Positions 1-9,170 of a DNA stretch of 64,000 nt are shown here, piece by piece. Under the pieces are notes generated by a model. That model had not been told where the DNA came from. It searched no databases and saw nothing but the letters and a program-made list of their open reading frames with translations. The stretch's first letter is position 1; each line of letters opens with the position of its first letter. This DNA comes from Tubulanus polymorphus (taxonomy: Eukaryota; Nemertea; Palaeonemertea; Tubulaniformes; Tubulanidae), in assembly GCF_964204645.1 (NCBI RefSeq), contig NC_134034.1, positions 11,680,462 to 11,744,461 on the forward strand, in the 5' to 3' direction. The position numbers and the translations under genes were made by a program.

Positions 1-241
1 ATTTGAAATTTCAAAAAATTCCACCCAAGCGTGCTGAATAACGGGAATACCTCTATAGTGCGTCTACACCGCGGCGCGGTATATCGTTAGTTACTAGTAT
101 TTCTCTATGTTTGACAGGTGCTGCCATCTTTTCAGGAGAGATAATTACTAATTACATCAATACACCGCAGTTTAGTATTTAGCAAAATAGCTAACTAACT
201 AGCAAAATCCATCACTGATTAATTCACACTGAAAGGGTTAA
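1..241. mobile_element. Partial inverted-repeat element with TTAA-flanked end (piggyBac-like MITE)
   Basis: Positions 227-237 read CACTGAAAGGG and are followed by TTAA. The body closely matches, in reverse complement, the outer parts of the element at 29734-30533 (shared CGTCTACACCGCGG, TTTGACAGGTGCTGCCATC and ATTAGTAATTA-type stretches). The other end lies left of the window. A CCCTTT-type terminus next to TTAA suggests a non-autonomous piggyBac relative; that family call is an inference. Confidence 0.65.
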
Positions 242-282
242 CCGGACTCCACCTAAATTAAAGAGATTTTCAAACTAAGAAC

Positions 283-1376
283 CTCTAGACTGTCGCTGCC
301 GTCTGCTTCGCGGTCAATAATATCGAACACCTCCTCGTGAAGTTTCCCGGCCTGACAGTAGCCGCTCGCCCAGTTATTACCGGCTCCACCGCCGTGTTTC
401 GACAGGTAGATATTCTCGGGGTTATACAGATTCGCGTACGGCGAAGACATGATCGAATTGATAACACGTGGCTCGAGATCGAGAAGGACGGCGCGCGGGA
501 TATAGTGTTCATCATCGGCCTGAAATATAAACATTTACTAATTATTACTGGTTTAATTAATTTGAGGTTTAGATTTAAAACCAGTCCAAGCTTATTTTGG
601 TTTTATAGCCAATATAACAACTTGAGACCAGTCTATGCTCATTTTAGTTATAGCCAATCTAATAACTTAAGACCAGTCTCTAAGCTCATTTTGGTTCTTT
701 AGCCAATCTAACAACTCAAGACCAGTCTAAACTCATTCTGGTTCTATAACCAATCTAACAACCTAAGACCAGTCTGAGCTCATTCTGGTTCTATTATAGC
801 CAATCTAACAACCTAAGACCAGTCTGAGCTCATTTTGGTTCTATCATAGCCAATCTAACAACCTAAGACCAGTCTGAGCTCATTTTGGTTTTATAGCCAA
901 TCTATAAACAACTTAAGCTCATTTCGGTGTATAACCACAACACAAGCCTGTTAGTTTATACCTGATAGAAGAAAACATCTTTACGATCAGTGCCTTCAGT
1001 AGCGTATGATTCTAATATTCCCTCTGAAATTCAATAACAAATATCATCGTTTTTCTCAGTAACAACAACAAACATTATATTCTCAAAACACAATAAGCGT
1101 CTATTTGTGGAATATCGGGTTTAAAAACGTTCCGAATTGTCTCTTACCTGGATTGATGCCGTGTTCAGCGCAAAGCTGCTTCCAAAATTCCATTCCAACT
1201 AAACAAAAAAAAAAATAATCACACAACATCATTAATTAACAAGTGGAAATAATTAATTGAATTGAATTGCGGAAGAAAATGACGGAGAAAGTTTAGAGTG
1301 AAGAAAGTTTTTTTTTTTTAAACTGACTTTGATTTCCACATTGTCCCAGTTGAAGGGTGATGATTTCACGCGGCAT
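283..1376 (-). CDS. TUBG: Gamma-tubulin, N-terminal exons (partial, continues past left edge)
   Basis: Gamma-tubulin nucleates microtubules at centrosomes as part of the gamma-tubulin ring complex. Four coding exons can be read on the minus strand: complement(283..519, 962..1023, 1148..1198, 1328..1376). The start [16 protein letters not shown] (1374-1376 is the ATG) is the classic gamma-tubulin N-terminus. It is followed by [62 protein letters not shown] and [15 protein letters not shown]. Exon phases are compatible (49, 51, 62 and 237 nt, giving 133 codons), and all introns are GT-AG. The expected next residue, G of the family LEGF motif, would come from an exon to the left of 283 and outside the window. 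Small substitutions such as GYCQAGK for the vertebrate GFSQGEK look like normal divergence. Identification is by recognised similarity and is very secure. Confidence 0.96.
577..950. repeat. 48-bp tandem array in gamma-tubulin intron
   Basis: About seven imperfect copies of a roughly 48-bp unit carrying ACCAGTCT, GCTCATTTTGGTT and AGCCAATCTAACAAC. They lie in the intron between coding exons 3 and 4 of gamma-tubulin. The same core occurs reverse-complemented at 12855-13010, and inside the CAGGGGCC-ended elements at 28335 and 31678. The array therefore probably grew from one copy of that transposon. Confidence 0.8.
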
Positions 1377-1959
1377 CTCGTTCAGAAAAGTCTCGCCGTT
1401 CGCGAGTTCCCTCTCAACTGTATCTTACTCCCGTTTCTAGATGAGTAAATTACGAATTGTCGCCTGAATTCTTCGCAAAACTTCGTTTGAACAGCAATAT
1501 GGCGGGCTGAGCGCTAATTACCGATTGGAACCGTCGATGTATTCGATCTATTCCGAATGTGTAGATTAAGAAAATGCCGTTTTATTTCCTAGTTTTACAA
1601 TCTGAAATCATAAATCTGTTGAAAGACGTCGAATTGATCTGAATAGAATTCGTAAGCTCGATAAATTTGGGTTTTGAAAAGTTTTAAATGTTATATCTGT
1701 GTGCGTTTGTACTTAGCATAACTAACCAGGAAGTGTTGGGTTGTTTCCCGATGCAATTCTTTATCGGTAGATTTTCGCTAGGTAGCGCTGCAAAAATCTT
1801 CGACGAAGCCTACGATGACGGAGCTCGAATCCTCCCGCCTAGACTACGATGGAGTACGAACATTTCGCGGGCTTGCGCGAAGTTCCACGTTAGTTAACTC
1901 TTCATCGATCTACAGTGCAAAAGGAGCGCACCACACCAGCTGTACACTACTGTTTAAAG
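1377..1959. promoter_or_regulatory. Short divergent intergenic region, gamma-tubulin / CDCA7
   Basis: The two start codons point away from each other and lie 583 bp apart, so the region must hold both 5' UTRs and both core promoters unless there are distal non-coding exons. I see no clear TATA box placed for either gene. Sequence nearest the CDCA7 start is relatively CG-rich. Both genes are cell-cycle genes in other animals, so a shared bidirectional promoter is plausible. That is inference from spacing and gene identity. Confidence 0.55.
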
Positions 1960-4900
1960 ATGGATCGTCTAAAATCGGTGAGTTCAACTTCGAACTCTTA
2001 AATCATAATTGAATTCTGACAGTTTTGTCTGAGGTAGGTCTTAAGCGTTGATGGAGGAGACAAACGAGAGTCGCTTCAACAGGTTTTCTGAACTTCGTTC
2101 CACCACAGGCACTTGAATATGGGCTTTGATAATGGATAAATATTTGATAATTTACCAGCGATACGTTAATCCTACTTTAATAGATCGCCATGTTTTATAA
2201 TAAATTTACCCATGATGCAACGCGCGCCAGTCGTTTAGCTATACTATACAGAAAGGCTGGAAACGATCCTATCTCCGTAATGCTTTAATCTACCCGCAGT
2301 TATCGGGACAGATGACGTCACAGCAATCCCGAAGAGGCATCGCGAATTTTCAAAAATCAATTTTGTTGCCATTTAAAATCTTTAATGGAGCTAAAACAGT
2401 GTCAATGTTTCCAAAAAAATCATCTACAATTGAAATTATGGGCGCTCCTATATTTCAGGATTAAAATTGACACTAAGGACGTACTTCGGCAATCATCGGC
2501 AGTGTTCGGCTGTCCCGATAACTGCGGGTAGATTTAAGCATTACGGAGATAGGATCGTTTCCAGCCTTTCTGTATAGTATAGCTAAACGACCGGCGCGCG
2601 TTGCATCATGGGTAAATTTATTATAAAACATGGCGATCTATTAAAGTAGGATTAACGTATCGCTGGTAAATTATCAAATATTTATCCATTATCAAAGCCC
2701 ATATTCAAGTGCCTGTGGTTCCACCTTGAATCATGAATGATAATAATCATAAGGGTTCACTTGTTAAATATTGATTGAAGAGAGATGTGTCTGCTGTGGC
2801 TTCCCTAATAAACTCCAGCCAAGTACTACTGCTAGTTAACTGCCCTGGGCCTGCTGTGGCACCTGGACCGTGGGCACTGACTGTGTTGTAATGTCTATTT
2901 ATTAATTGATGAGACCTGTTTTTCTTGGATATTTTGCTTACTTTTTGGGGTACATACCTCATTTATGTCTTAACAGAATGCCAAAAATCGCGGACAACAA
3001 CTGAATATCCGATATATTTCCAGATCTGTACAAATTAGATGGATTGGCAAAAAGACTCCTTAAGTCCAATTGAATGAGAGAGAAAATCCTCCATTTTGTC
3101 AAATTATTTAATTTTTTTCCATTGTCACCATGCCTACGAAATGAAGTTATTTTTCTTGTGGGGTCTCAACAACTAAATCAGGGTGGCGTAGGCATGGTAA
3201 CAATGTTCAAATCCAAGAAATTTGACAAAATGGAGGATTTTCTCTCTCATTCAACTGGACTTAAGGAGTCTTTTTGCCAATCCATCTAATTGGTACAGAA
3301 CTGGAAATATATCGGATATTCAGTTGTTGTCCGCGATTTTTGGCATTCTGTTAAGACATAAATGAGGTATGTACCCCAAAAAGTGAGCAAAATATCCAAG
3401 AAAAACAGGTCTCATCAATTAATAAATAGACATTAGTGTATCTCATTGCATGATGTGGTCATAGGTTTTTTAAATGTTTGACAAATGATGATTTTTTCCT
3501 CCTTTTTTCAGAAATTGAGCGAATATGAACTCGAACGTTTGGAAAATATTCGTGAAAATAAAGAATTGGTTCGTTGTCCATTATTCATATATTTATTGTG
3601 GTTCATAGTATTCACTTCTAGTCCTGATGTTGGTCTTTAATTGAATTGTGTATTTCGTTCTTATTTCTAGCTGTCGAGATTGATGGCTGATTTAGACACT
3701 TACGAGTTTAAACAAAGCGTAAGTTAATAGGAAAAAATTTTGAAACATTATTTCTTATTTTACTCTCACCACGTGCGGTTACAGCGTAGCTATAGGCGAT
3801 CGTCAAAATCTCCTACGGGTGATGGGTACATGTCTGGTCCTGCTAATCTTTAAAATCATGACTAGATATCTACTCATCGTCTGTGGGCTAGATAGTAGTT
3901 ACCACTGGACGAAATTCGAAACCATCATTCTAATGAGACCGTGGTGAAAATTGATGAATTTGGCCCCCACATTCTGATTTCTAGTTAAACGGGAGTAATT
4001 TCAAAGACTTCTTAAATGTGCCTTGAACTTTGATTTAAGCTAGAGACACCTTCATTTTTGAGATATGAAAAAATGCTTTATAGAAGATGTTTAGATTGGT
4101 ACAGTTGGGACCAGGATTTGTGTTTATCCCCGATCAGACAGTTACCAAATTAGAATTACAATTTAGTTGTGTAAGGATGAAAATTTGCTTACAAACCGTA
4201 CAGATTTTTTGGGAGCCTACGCCATTTGATTCATTGCAAAAAAAGTGATACCAACTCGCGGAAAATTTGAAGTTATCTCTTTGAAAACTTTTTATATCCA
4301 GAAATAACTGTAGGGAAACAGTTTTAAATCCCTTTGATTCTTCTACAGATGATGAAAGCGAAGCCGCAGAAAACTCAGAAACGTTCGAAGCGCGCGTCGT
4401 ACGAAGCAGACGGACGAACGGCGTCTGCTCGTGTCCGTCGTCTCGTCATGACCGACCGCAGTCCGCCGAGAACCCGGTCCCGTGCGAAGAATCCCGATTT
4501 AAACGGCGACCATAGCGACGATCAATCCGATGAGAAAACTGAAAACGTGCGTTTAGATCAAAATTTTGAAATTCGGATTACAGAAAACTTCGGTTGAATA
4601 ATTGGCGCACGTTGTATATTTTGAATTCTAGAGAATGGTGATTAAATTAGGATTTTTCGGTTCGACGAAGAGGAAATTCGATAGCGATGATGATAATTCG
4701 AATGATTCTTGGGACGGAGTGGTAAGTGGCCGTTATAAAGCTGTCGTCCTTAAAATTCCACACTTCACTCGACGCCAACATTTTTCAGCGAACAAAATTA
4801 CTCGATCAAATCAGAATTTATTTTGAATTCGTTAATTTATGGCTTAATAACAGGACTTTTTCTCTGGATTAAAGAACAAGTTTTGATGGTTTCCATAGAC

Positions 4901-6968
4901 AAGTGGCTGTCCAATATCAATAGTTGACAAAAACCCACGATAAAAAGAAAAACTATCTGATAGTTTGACGTTTCGACTCAAATCTATGAGCCATTTTCAA
5001 AAACTATTTTTTGAAAATGGCTCATAGATTTGAGTTGAAACGTCAAACTACCAGATAGTTTTTCTTTTTATTGTGGCTTTTTGTCAACTAACAAGTTTTC
5101 ACTTGAAACTGAGAAACTGTTGACTTGCTTCATCATATTCTTTCACAGTTTGATGCGATGATCTATTAATAAATGAACTCGTTTAATTGTAGAGTCCCCC
5201 GAAGCGAATTCGTGTCACGATCGAACGCGACTTTCGATCGGCAGACGACATCACTCAGGACGACCTCGACATGGTCGCAGACGTCGTATCGGTAAAAAAA
5301 TACGACCATATTCGCGTAAGTGTGCTAATTTAGAATTAGTTCATTTTCAATCAGTTAACTACGAGTCAAATCTTAACTCAAAACTGTGAAACTGAGTCCG
5401 TGGTATCCTCCTCAGGGAGTTGATCGTGTCCTTGGTATCCTCCTCAGGGAGTTGATCGTGTCCTTGGTATCCTCATCAGGGAGTTGATCGTGTCTTTGGT
5501 ATCCTCATCAGGGAGTTGATCATGTCCTTGGTATCCTCCTCAGGGAGTTGATCGTGTCCTTGGTAGCCTCCTCAGGGTGTTGATCATTTGAATTGATTTT
5601 GATTATTTCAGGGTACGACTTGTCATCAATGTCGACAGAAAACGTTCGATATGAAAACGATTTGCAGATCTCCGCAATGCGTCGGCGTCCGAGGCCAGGT
5701 ACGTGAGAGAGCGGAGAATTTTAAACTCGGTTATTGCGAGGAGAATTAAGCATTAGTAATGAATTTCAATGTGTTATTTTCAGTTTTGTGGAGTTTGTTT
5801 ACGCAATAGATACGGTGAAGATGCGAAGGAAGCGTTGAAGAATTCAGTGAGTATTTTCTGACAACTACTTGCATTCACTAAGACCTTTTTAGTGAAGTGC
5901 ATAGACTACTACATCTCAATCAATAGGGGCCAGGATTGCTGGCCAATTAGGCGGTTACCAAATTGAATAGAGGAATTTGCTTACAAAACCACCAAATTAA
6001 TGGTTTAGCGAGGTAAAACCTGAGGAGTCTACTCAAATTGAGGCATGCTAGTGATGTAGATGCTTTGTCAAAATTTGAAATTTTCTCCTTTAAATCTCAT
6101 TAAAAACTCCTTATATCCAGGAACGAGCGATCTGTAGAGACCCTGCGTTCATCTGAACTAACTTTTGAGTGGATTCTATTTTATTCGATAATGAACTCGC
6201 GAACTGTTGTGAAATCGACTAAATAGAATGAGTAATTATCGTGGTTTGTTTGTGTATTTATAAAAGGAATGGCATTGTCCGCCGTGTCGTGGTATTTGTA
6301 ACTGTTCGATCTGTCGTCGTCGAGCTGGTGTTTGTTGTACCGGTATCCTAGTGCCGTTGGCGCGTGAACGAGGATTCAAAGACGTCAACGCTTACTTACA
6401 AAGGTACCGATCTTCTATCGCATTGTCTCTCTCATTAGAATATTATTTGATCGGACTTAACTAAACTGGGTGGCCTCTGACCTTGGAAACTAAGGGAATC
6501 AGAAAATTCGAGAAGAATTCGGATAATGTTATTGACCACGCGTTTCTAATCTTTATCAATGAAAAATGAATGAATTATAACATTTTACGTCTAGAATATT
6601 CTCTGATTCACTGTAATCAAACCAGGGAAAACTTAAGGGATTCGTGAGCTGGGCGGAAAGTGGCGCCACCCTGCTCGAATCAAATTAAATCTAGGTGCCT
6701 AGATGTATCTTGCTTGGTATTGGCTGATAAGTATGCCAAGTATTCTATTGGTGCTGTTCTATGTATCAATTAGGTTTTCGTTAAAAAATGACCCTCGAAT
6801 TTGGTGATCATACCCTCAAAAGCCCCTCAAATTTCATATCGATGATTCTGTAGGAACCATGTATGTTGGAATTGATCAGATTTCTTCTCTTCTGACTGAT
6901 TGAATTGTGTATTTATTCAACAGACCCCAAATTAATAATTCTTTCATATTTTCAGTTTAAGAGGTTGA
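1960..6968 (+). CDS. CDCA7: CDCA7 homologue (4CXXC_R1 zinc-finger protein)
   Basis: CDCA7 recruits the HELLS remodeller to chromatin and supports DNA methylation maintenance. Nine exons: join(1960..1977, 3512..3568, 3671..3718, 4349..4546, 4632..4721, 5193..5315, 5612..5698, 5784..5846, 6267..6403+6956..6968 as the last two pieces), 834 nt, 277 aa. The order matches the family. A short N-terminal helix ([18 protein letters not shown], residues 16-35) resembles the vertebrate NIKQNKAMLAKLM motif. A basic, serine-rich middle follows (42-137), then the cysteine-rich zinc finger from residue 182 ([52 protein letters not shown]), ending AYLQSLRG. By my alignment the residues mutated in human ICF3 (R274, G294, R304) correspond to R186, G206 and R216, and all three are kept. 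At 277 aa it is shorter than human CDCA7 (371), mainly N-terminally. The first exon codes for only six residues and is the weakest part of the model. AATAAA signals lie at 7540 and 7779. Confidence 0.94.
2103..2718. mobile_element. Foldback transposon with about 210-bp inverted arms
   Basis: Arms 2103-2310 and 2512-2718 are near-perfect reverse complements (ends CCACAGGCACTTG and CAAGTGCCTGTGG) around a core of about 200 bp. TTCCA stands immediately outside both ends (2098-2102 and 2719-2723), consistent with a short target-site duplication. No coding capacity. It sits in CDCA7 intron 1, next to a second element at 2889. Confidence 0.85.
2889..3435. mobile_element. MITE, about 547 bp, TA-flanked (copy 1)
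   Basis: The ends TAATGTCTATTTATTAATTG and the matching reverse complement ATTAATAAATAGACATTA begin an inverted repeat of about 200 bp per arm. The arms include the reverse-complement pair around GAGAGAAAATCCTCCATTTT (3080 and 3235). A second copy, in the opposite central orientation, lies at 29973-30518. TA at both edges suggests a Tc1/mariner-type TA duplication (inference). Located in CDCA7 intron 1. Confidence 0.85.
4922..5089. mobile_element. Short foldback element in CDCA7 intron 5
   Basis: The ends AGTTGACAAAAACCCA and TGGCTTTTTGTCAACT are inverted repeats, and nearly the whole element folds on itself. It includes the stem GCTCATAGATTTGAGT followed by GAAACGTCAAACTA. The layout of hairpin next to GAAACGTC recurs at 26562. 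No coding capacity. Confidence 0.75.
5395..5586. repeat. 32-bp minisatellite, about 6 copies
   Basis: Unit of 32 bp containing CTTGGTATCCTCCTCAGG and GAGTTGATCGTGTC, with period positions 5402, 5434 and 5466 checked. It lies in CDCA7 intron 6, shortly before the zinc-finger exon at 5612. Confidence 0.9.
6465..6675. mobile_element. Dispersed MITE-like repeat (copy 1 of 3)
   Basis: Begins near CTGGGTGGCC and ends AGTGGCGCCACCCTG. The internal GGATAATGTTATTGACCAC, TTTATCAAT and CAGGGAAAA are shared with 9287-9545, and more loosely with 15797-16050. The inverted termini CAGGGTGGCGCC and GGCGCCACCCTG suggest a non-autonomous DNA transposon, perhaps hAT-like (inference). Confidence 0.6.
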
Positions 6969-7993
6969 AAAATCCGGAGACTTTAGCGGCTATTGGTGGA
7001 TGATTAGTTACGGTTATTGATATTTTTGTCGTTAAGAGAATTGATCAATTATTGTTAAACGTTATACTCTCAAAAATGCACAAGCACGCAATTTGTATAG
7101 TTAGAGGCTATTCATGAAATACATAGACCGATAGTTTGGAAATATCCGGTATGAAATTACCAAAATCATCTGGACTCGGTATTCTAGGTTTGTAATAAGC
7201 GATGAATCGTTATAATGAGGTTCCACTGTCGTATTCTTTTAAACACAAGTCTTAGAACGCTGCATACAGAATGTGAATTAAAATTCCACTGTCTAAATCG
7301 AATAACATCGCAAATCACTGGGCCAAATTGATACGAGTTGAATGTACTTTAATGAATAGCCGTTTATTGCTTTTATGGTGATTAGTTTGATGCAAGCATT
7401 TATACTTAATTAATTAAACCTACCAGAACAATGCATTTCTTTATAGGTACTAGATTATATTGTATAGTTATGATTATAAGGGCTGGGAAGATTTTTGATC
7501 ATAGGTAGTGTCGCGATATACTCCTTACTGATGAAATGAAATAAATATTTGGAGGAGTGTATAACTACAGCATAATGTTCGAGCTGGGCTTTGACTAAAT
7601 ATGATATATATAATGAGGTCTTGCACCGTTTAAATCAAGTGATTTTGTTTTTAAAAAAAAGATTTTAAATATGGAACAAATTTTGATAATTATTCCATTC
7701 GGACTTCGATGATTTATTTTACTCGTGTGATTATTATGCCACTATATTTTTGTACTTACGATTTTAAAAATCAGATGAAATAAATAATAAATTGTTAACG
7801 CTTATTAGAAAAGTCAGTTTTGTCATTCCTTTGGGATATTGTCGCCACCCATCCCTGATCTCTTGATGTGGCGATCTCTGTAGTCTGAATTCCTACAACC
7901 CGTTGTTTGGGGAGGGAACAACGGCTACGTACTAGACTAGCATCTATGGGGCTTAACTCGGGAACGTGCCGTCGCACCCATTACTTTAATCGG

Positions 7994-8196
7994 TAACCTA
8001 TCTGTCGTGGTTTAGTTTCACGATCGGATATTTTCACAAACCACATATTGGTATAAGCCCATCCAATTATAAAAAGCTTACCACCAAAGATTAGGTAAAT
8101 CGTTGGTGGTAAGCTTTTTATAATCGGATGGGCTTATACCAATATGTGGTTTGTGAAAATATCCGATCGTGAAACTAAACCACGACAAACAGGTTA
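7994..8196. mobile_element. Palindromic MITE of about 200 bp
   Basis: The left arm (TGTCGTGGTTTAGTTTCACG at 8003 onward) and right arm (CGTGAAACTAAACCACGACA ending 8187) are near-perfect inverted repeats of about 85 bp around a loop of about 13 bp. The edges TAACCT and AGGTTA are also inverted. No coding potential. Confidence 0.85.
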
Positions 8197-8618
8197 CTGA
8201 CTATGACTACCATTACTTACTTAAGCCAGATCATCAAGTGCTTGACACAACTTAACTTGGCCCCTAATTAGTTCAGGCCTAATGGTACTGTCTCAGAAGG
8301 TCACCCAGTTCAGACAGACATTAGAAACATTTTCCCCAGGACACTGGCTACGATTCTGAATGAGGGAGTTACCAGTGCTTTTAGGCTAATAAAGTTTAAT
8401 TTGAATTTTTTAGCAAGCCCTTGCACGCGAGGTTAATCATTTTCGGTTTCGAAGATTGAGTCACGCGATATTACCTATTCAGTGGGGGCATTATCATTGA
8501 CTTCCGGGTTCGAAAATTGCGTAAGTGAAATTAACCTATTTCAGTTAATTTAGGTAATTAGGAGGGAACTAATTAGTGATTATTTGTGGATTTATGGAAG
8601 GCTATAGACGGGGAAGCA

Positions 8619-8735
8619 AACAGTCTGTCAGATTGTCACTGACAGTGACAAGCTGTCACTCTTCTGTCACTGACAGACTGTCAGTAGTGACAGTGACAAG
8701 TTCAAGTTGTCACTCTATCTAGACAGTCTGTCAGT
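8619..8735. promoter_or_regulatory. Cluster of TGACAG/CTGTCA hexamers
   Basis: Eight TGACAG or CTGTCA hexamers on both strands within about 120 bp, with extra TGTCAC variants, so the stretch can also fold into several alternative hairpins. TGACAG is the core site of TALE homeodomain factors (MEIS, PREP, TGIF). The cluster lies about 350 bp upstream of the glycosyltransferase start codon. A regulatory role is inference; it could instead be a small degenerate repeat. Confidence 0.4.
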
Positions 8736-9071
8736 GTTTTCTTTGCTTGTCGTTGTTGAAAAAGTAAATTTCTGCCATTTGTTGATAGCTTCACACCTCA
8801 CAAAAATCATCTCACTTGTGGCTATGGTGACCGACAGACGCACCCTCGGCTCAACAACCAGTTAACTGATCATGTCACTTTCTCTTGAAGCCGATGTTTT
8901 GCTTGAAAAATGTGATGACTGGTTAAGTCTAATGTCTATTTCAACTTGACTTGAGAGGACATCAGGTGGCCTAGCTCGCTCAGTTTTGATTGATGTCTAT
9001 TTCATCTTTGAATTTCACTTTCAGGTTTTTCAACTCACGTACAGATACTTCGGATAAAAGTCAATAAAGAG

Positions 9072-9170
9072 ATGCGCGATGGCTTCCTACATCAGCAACA
9101 TGCTGAAACGCCCGAAAAACCGGGAAGCAATCGCCGTAGTAACGAGATACCCGTCGCCGGGCTCGTGTAA
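9072..9170 (+). promoter_or_regulatory. Overlapping upstream ORF on the glycosyltransferase mRNA
   Basis: An ATG at 9072 lies 7 nt before the main ATG (9079) in another frame. Read through, it gives a peptide of about 32 codons ending inside the first coding exon. The main start has G at -3 and G at +4, a stronger context than the upstream ATG (C at +4), so leaky scanning could serve both. The effect on translation is inference. Confidence 0.5.

Larger units (their letters stand above)
7600..9013. other. CDCA7 3' region and intergenic spacer
   Basis: Holds the CDCA7 3' UTR tail (AATAAA at 7779), a palindromic MITE (7994-8196) and a dense cluster of TGACAG hexamers (8619-8735). No convincing coding exon is seen. 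The next gene may have a non-coding first exon here, because a good acceptor (CTTTCACTTTCAG) precedes 9026. Confidence 0.5.

Noticed and set aside
8619-8735. CRISPR-like or tRNA-like structure
   Set aside because: Repeats are hexamers without regular spacers, and the genome is eukaryotic.
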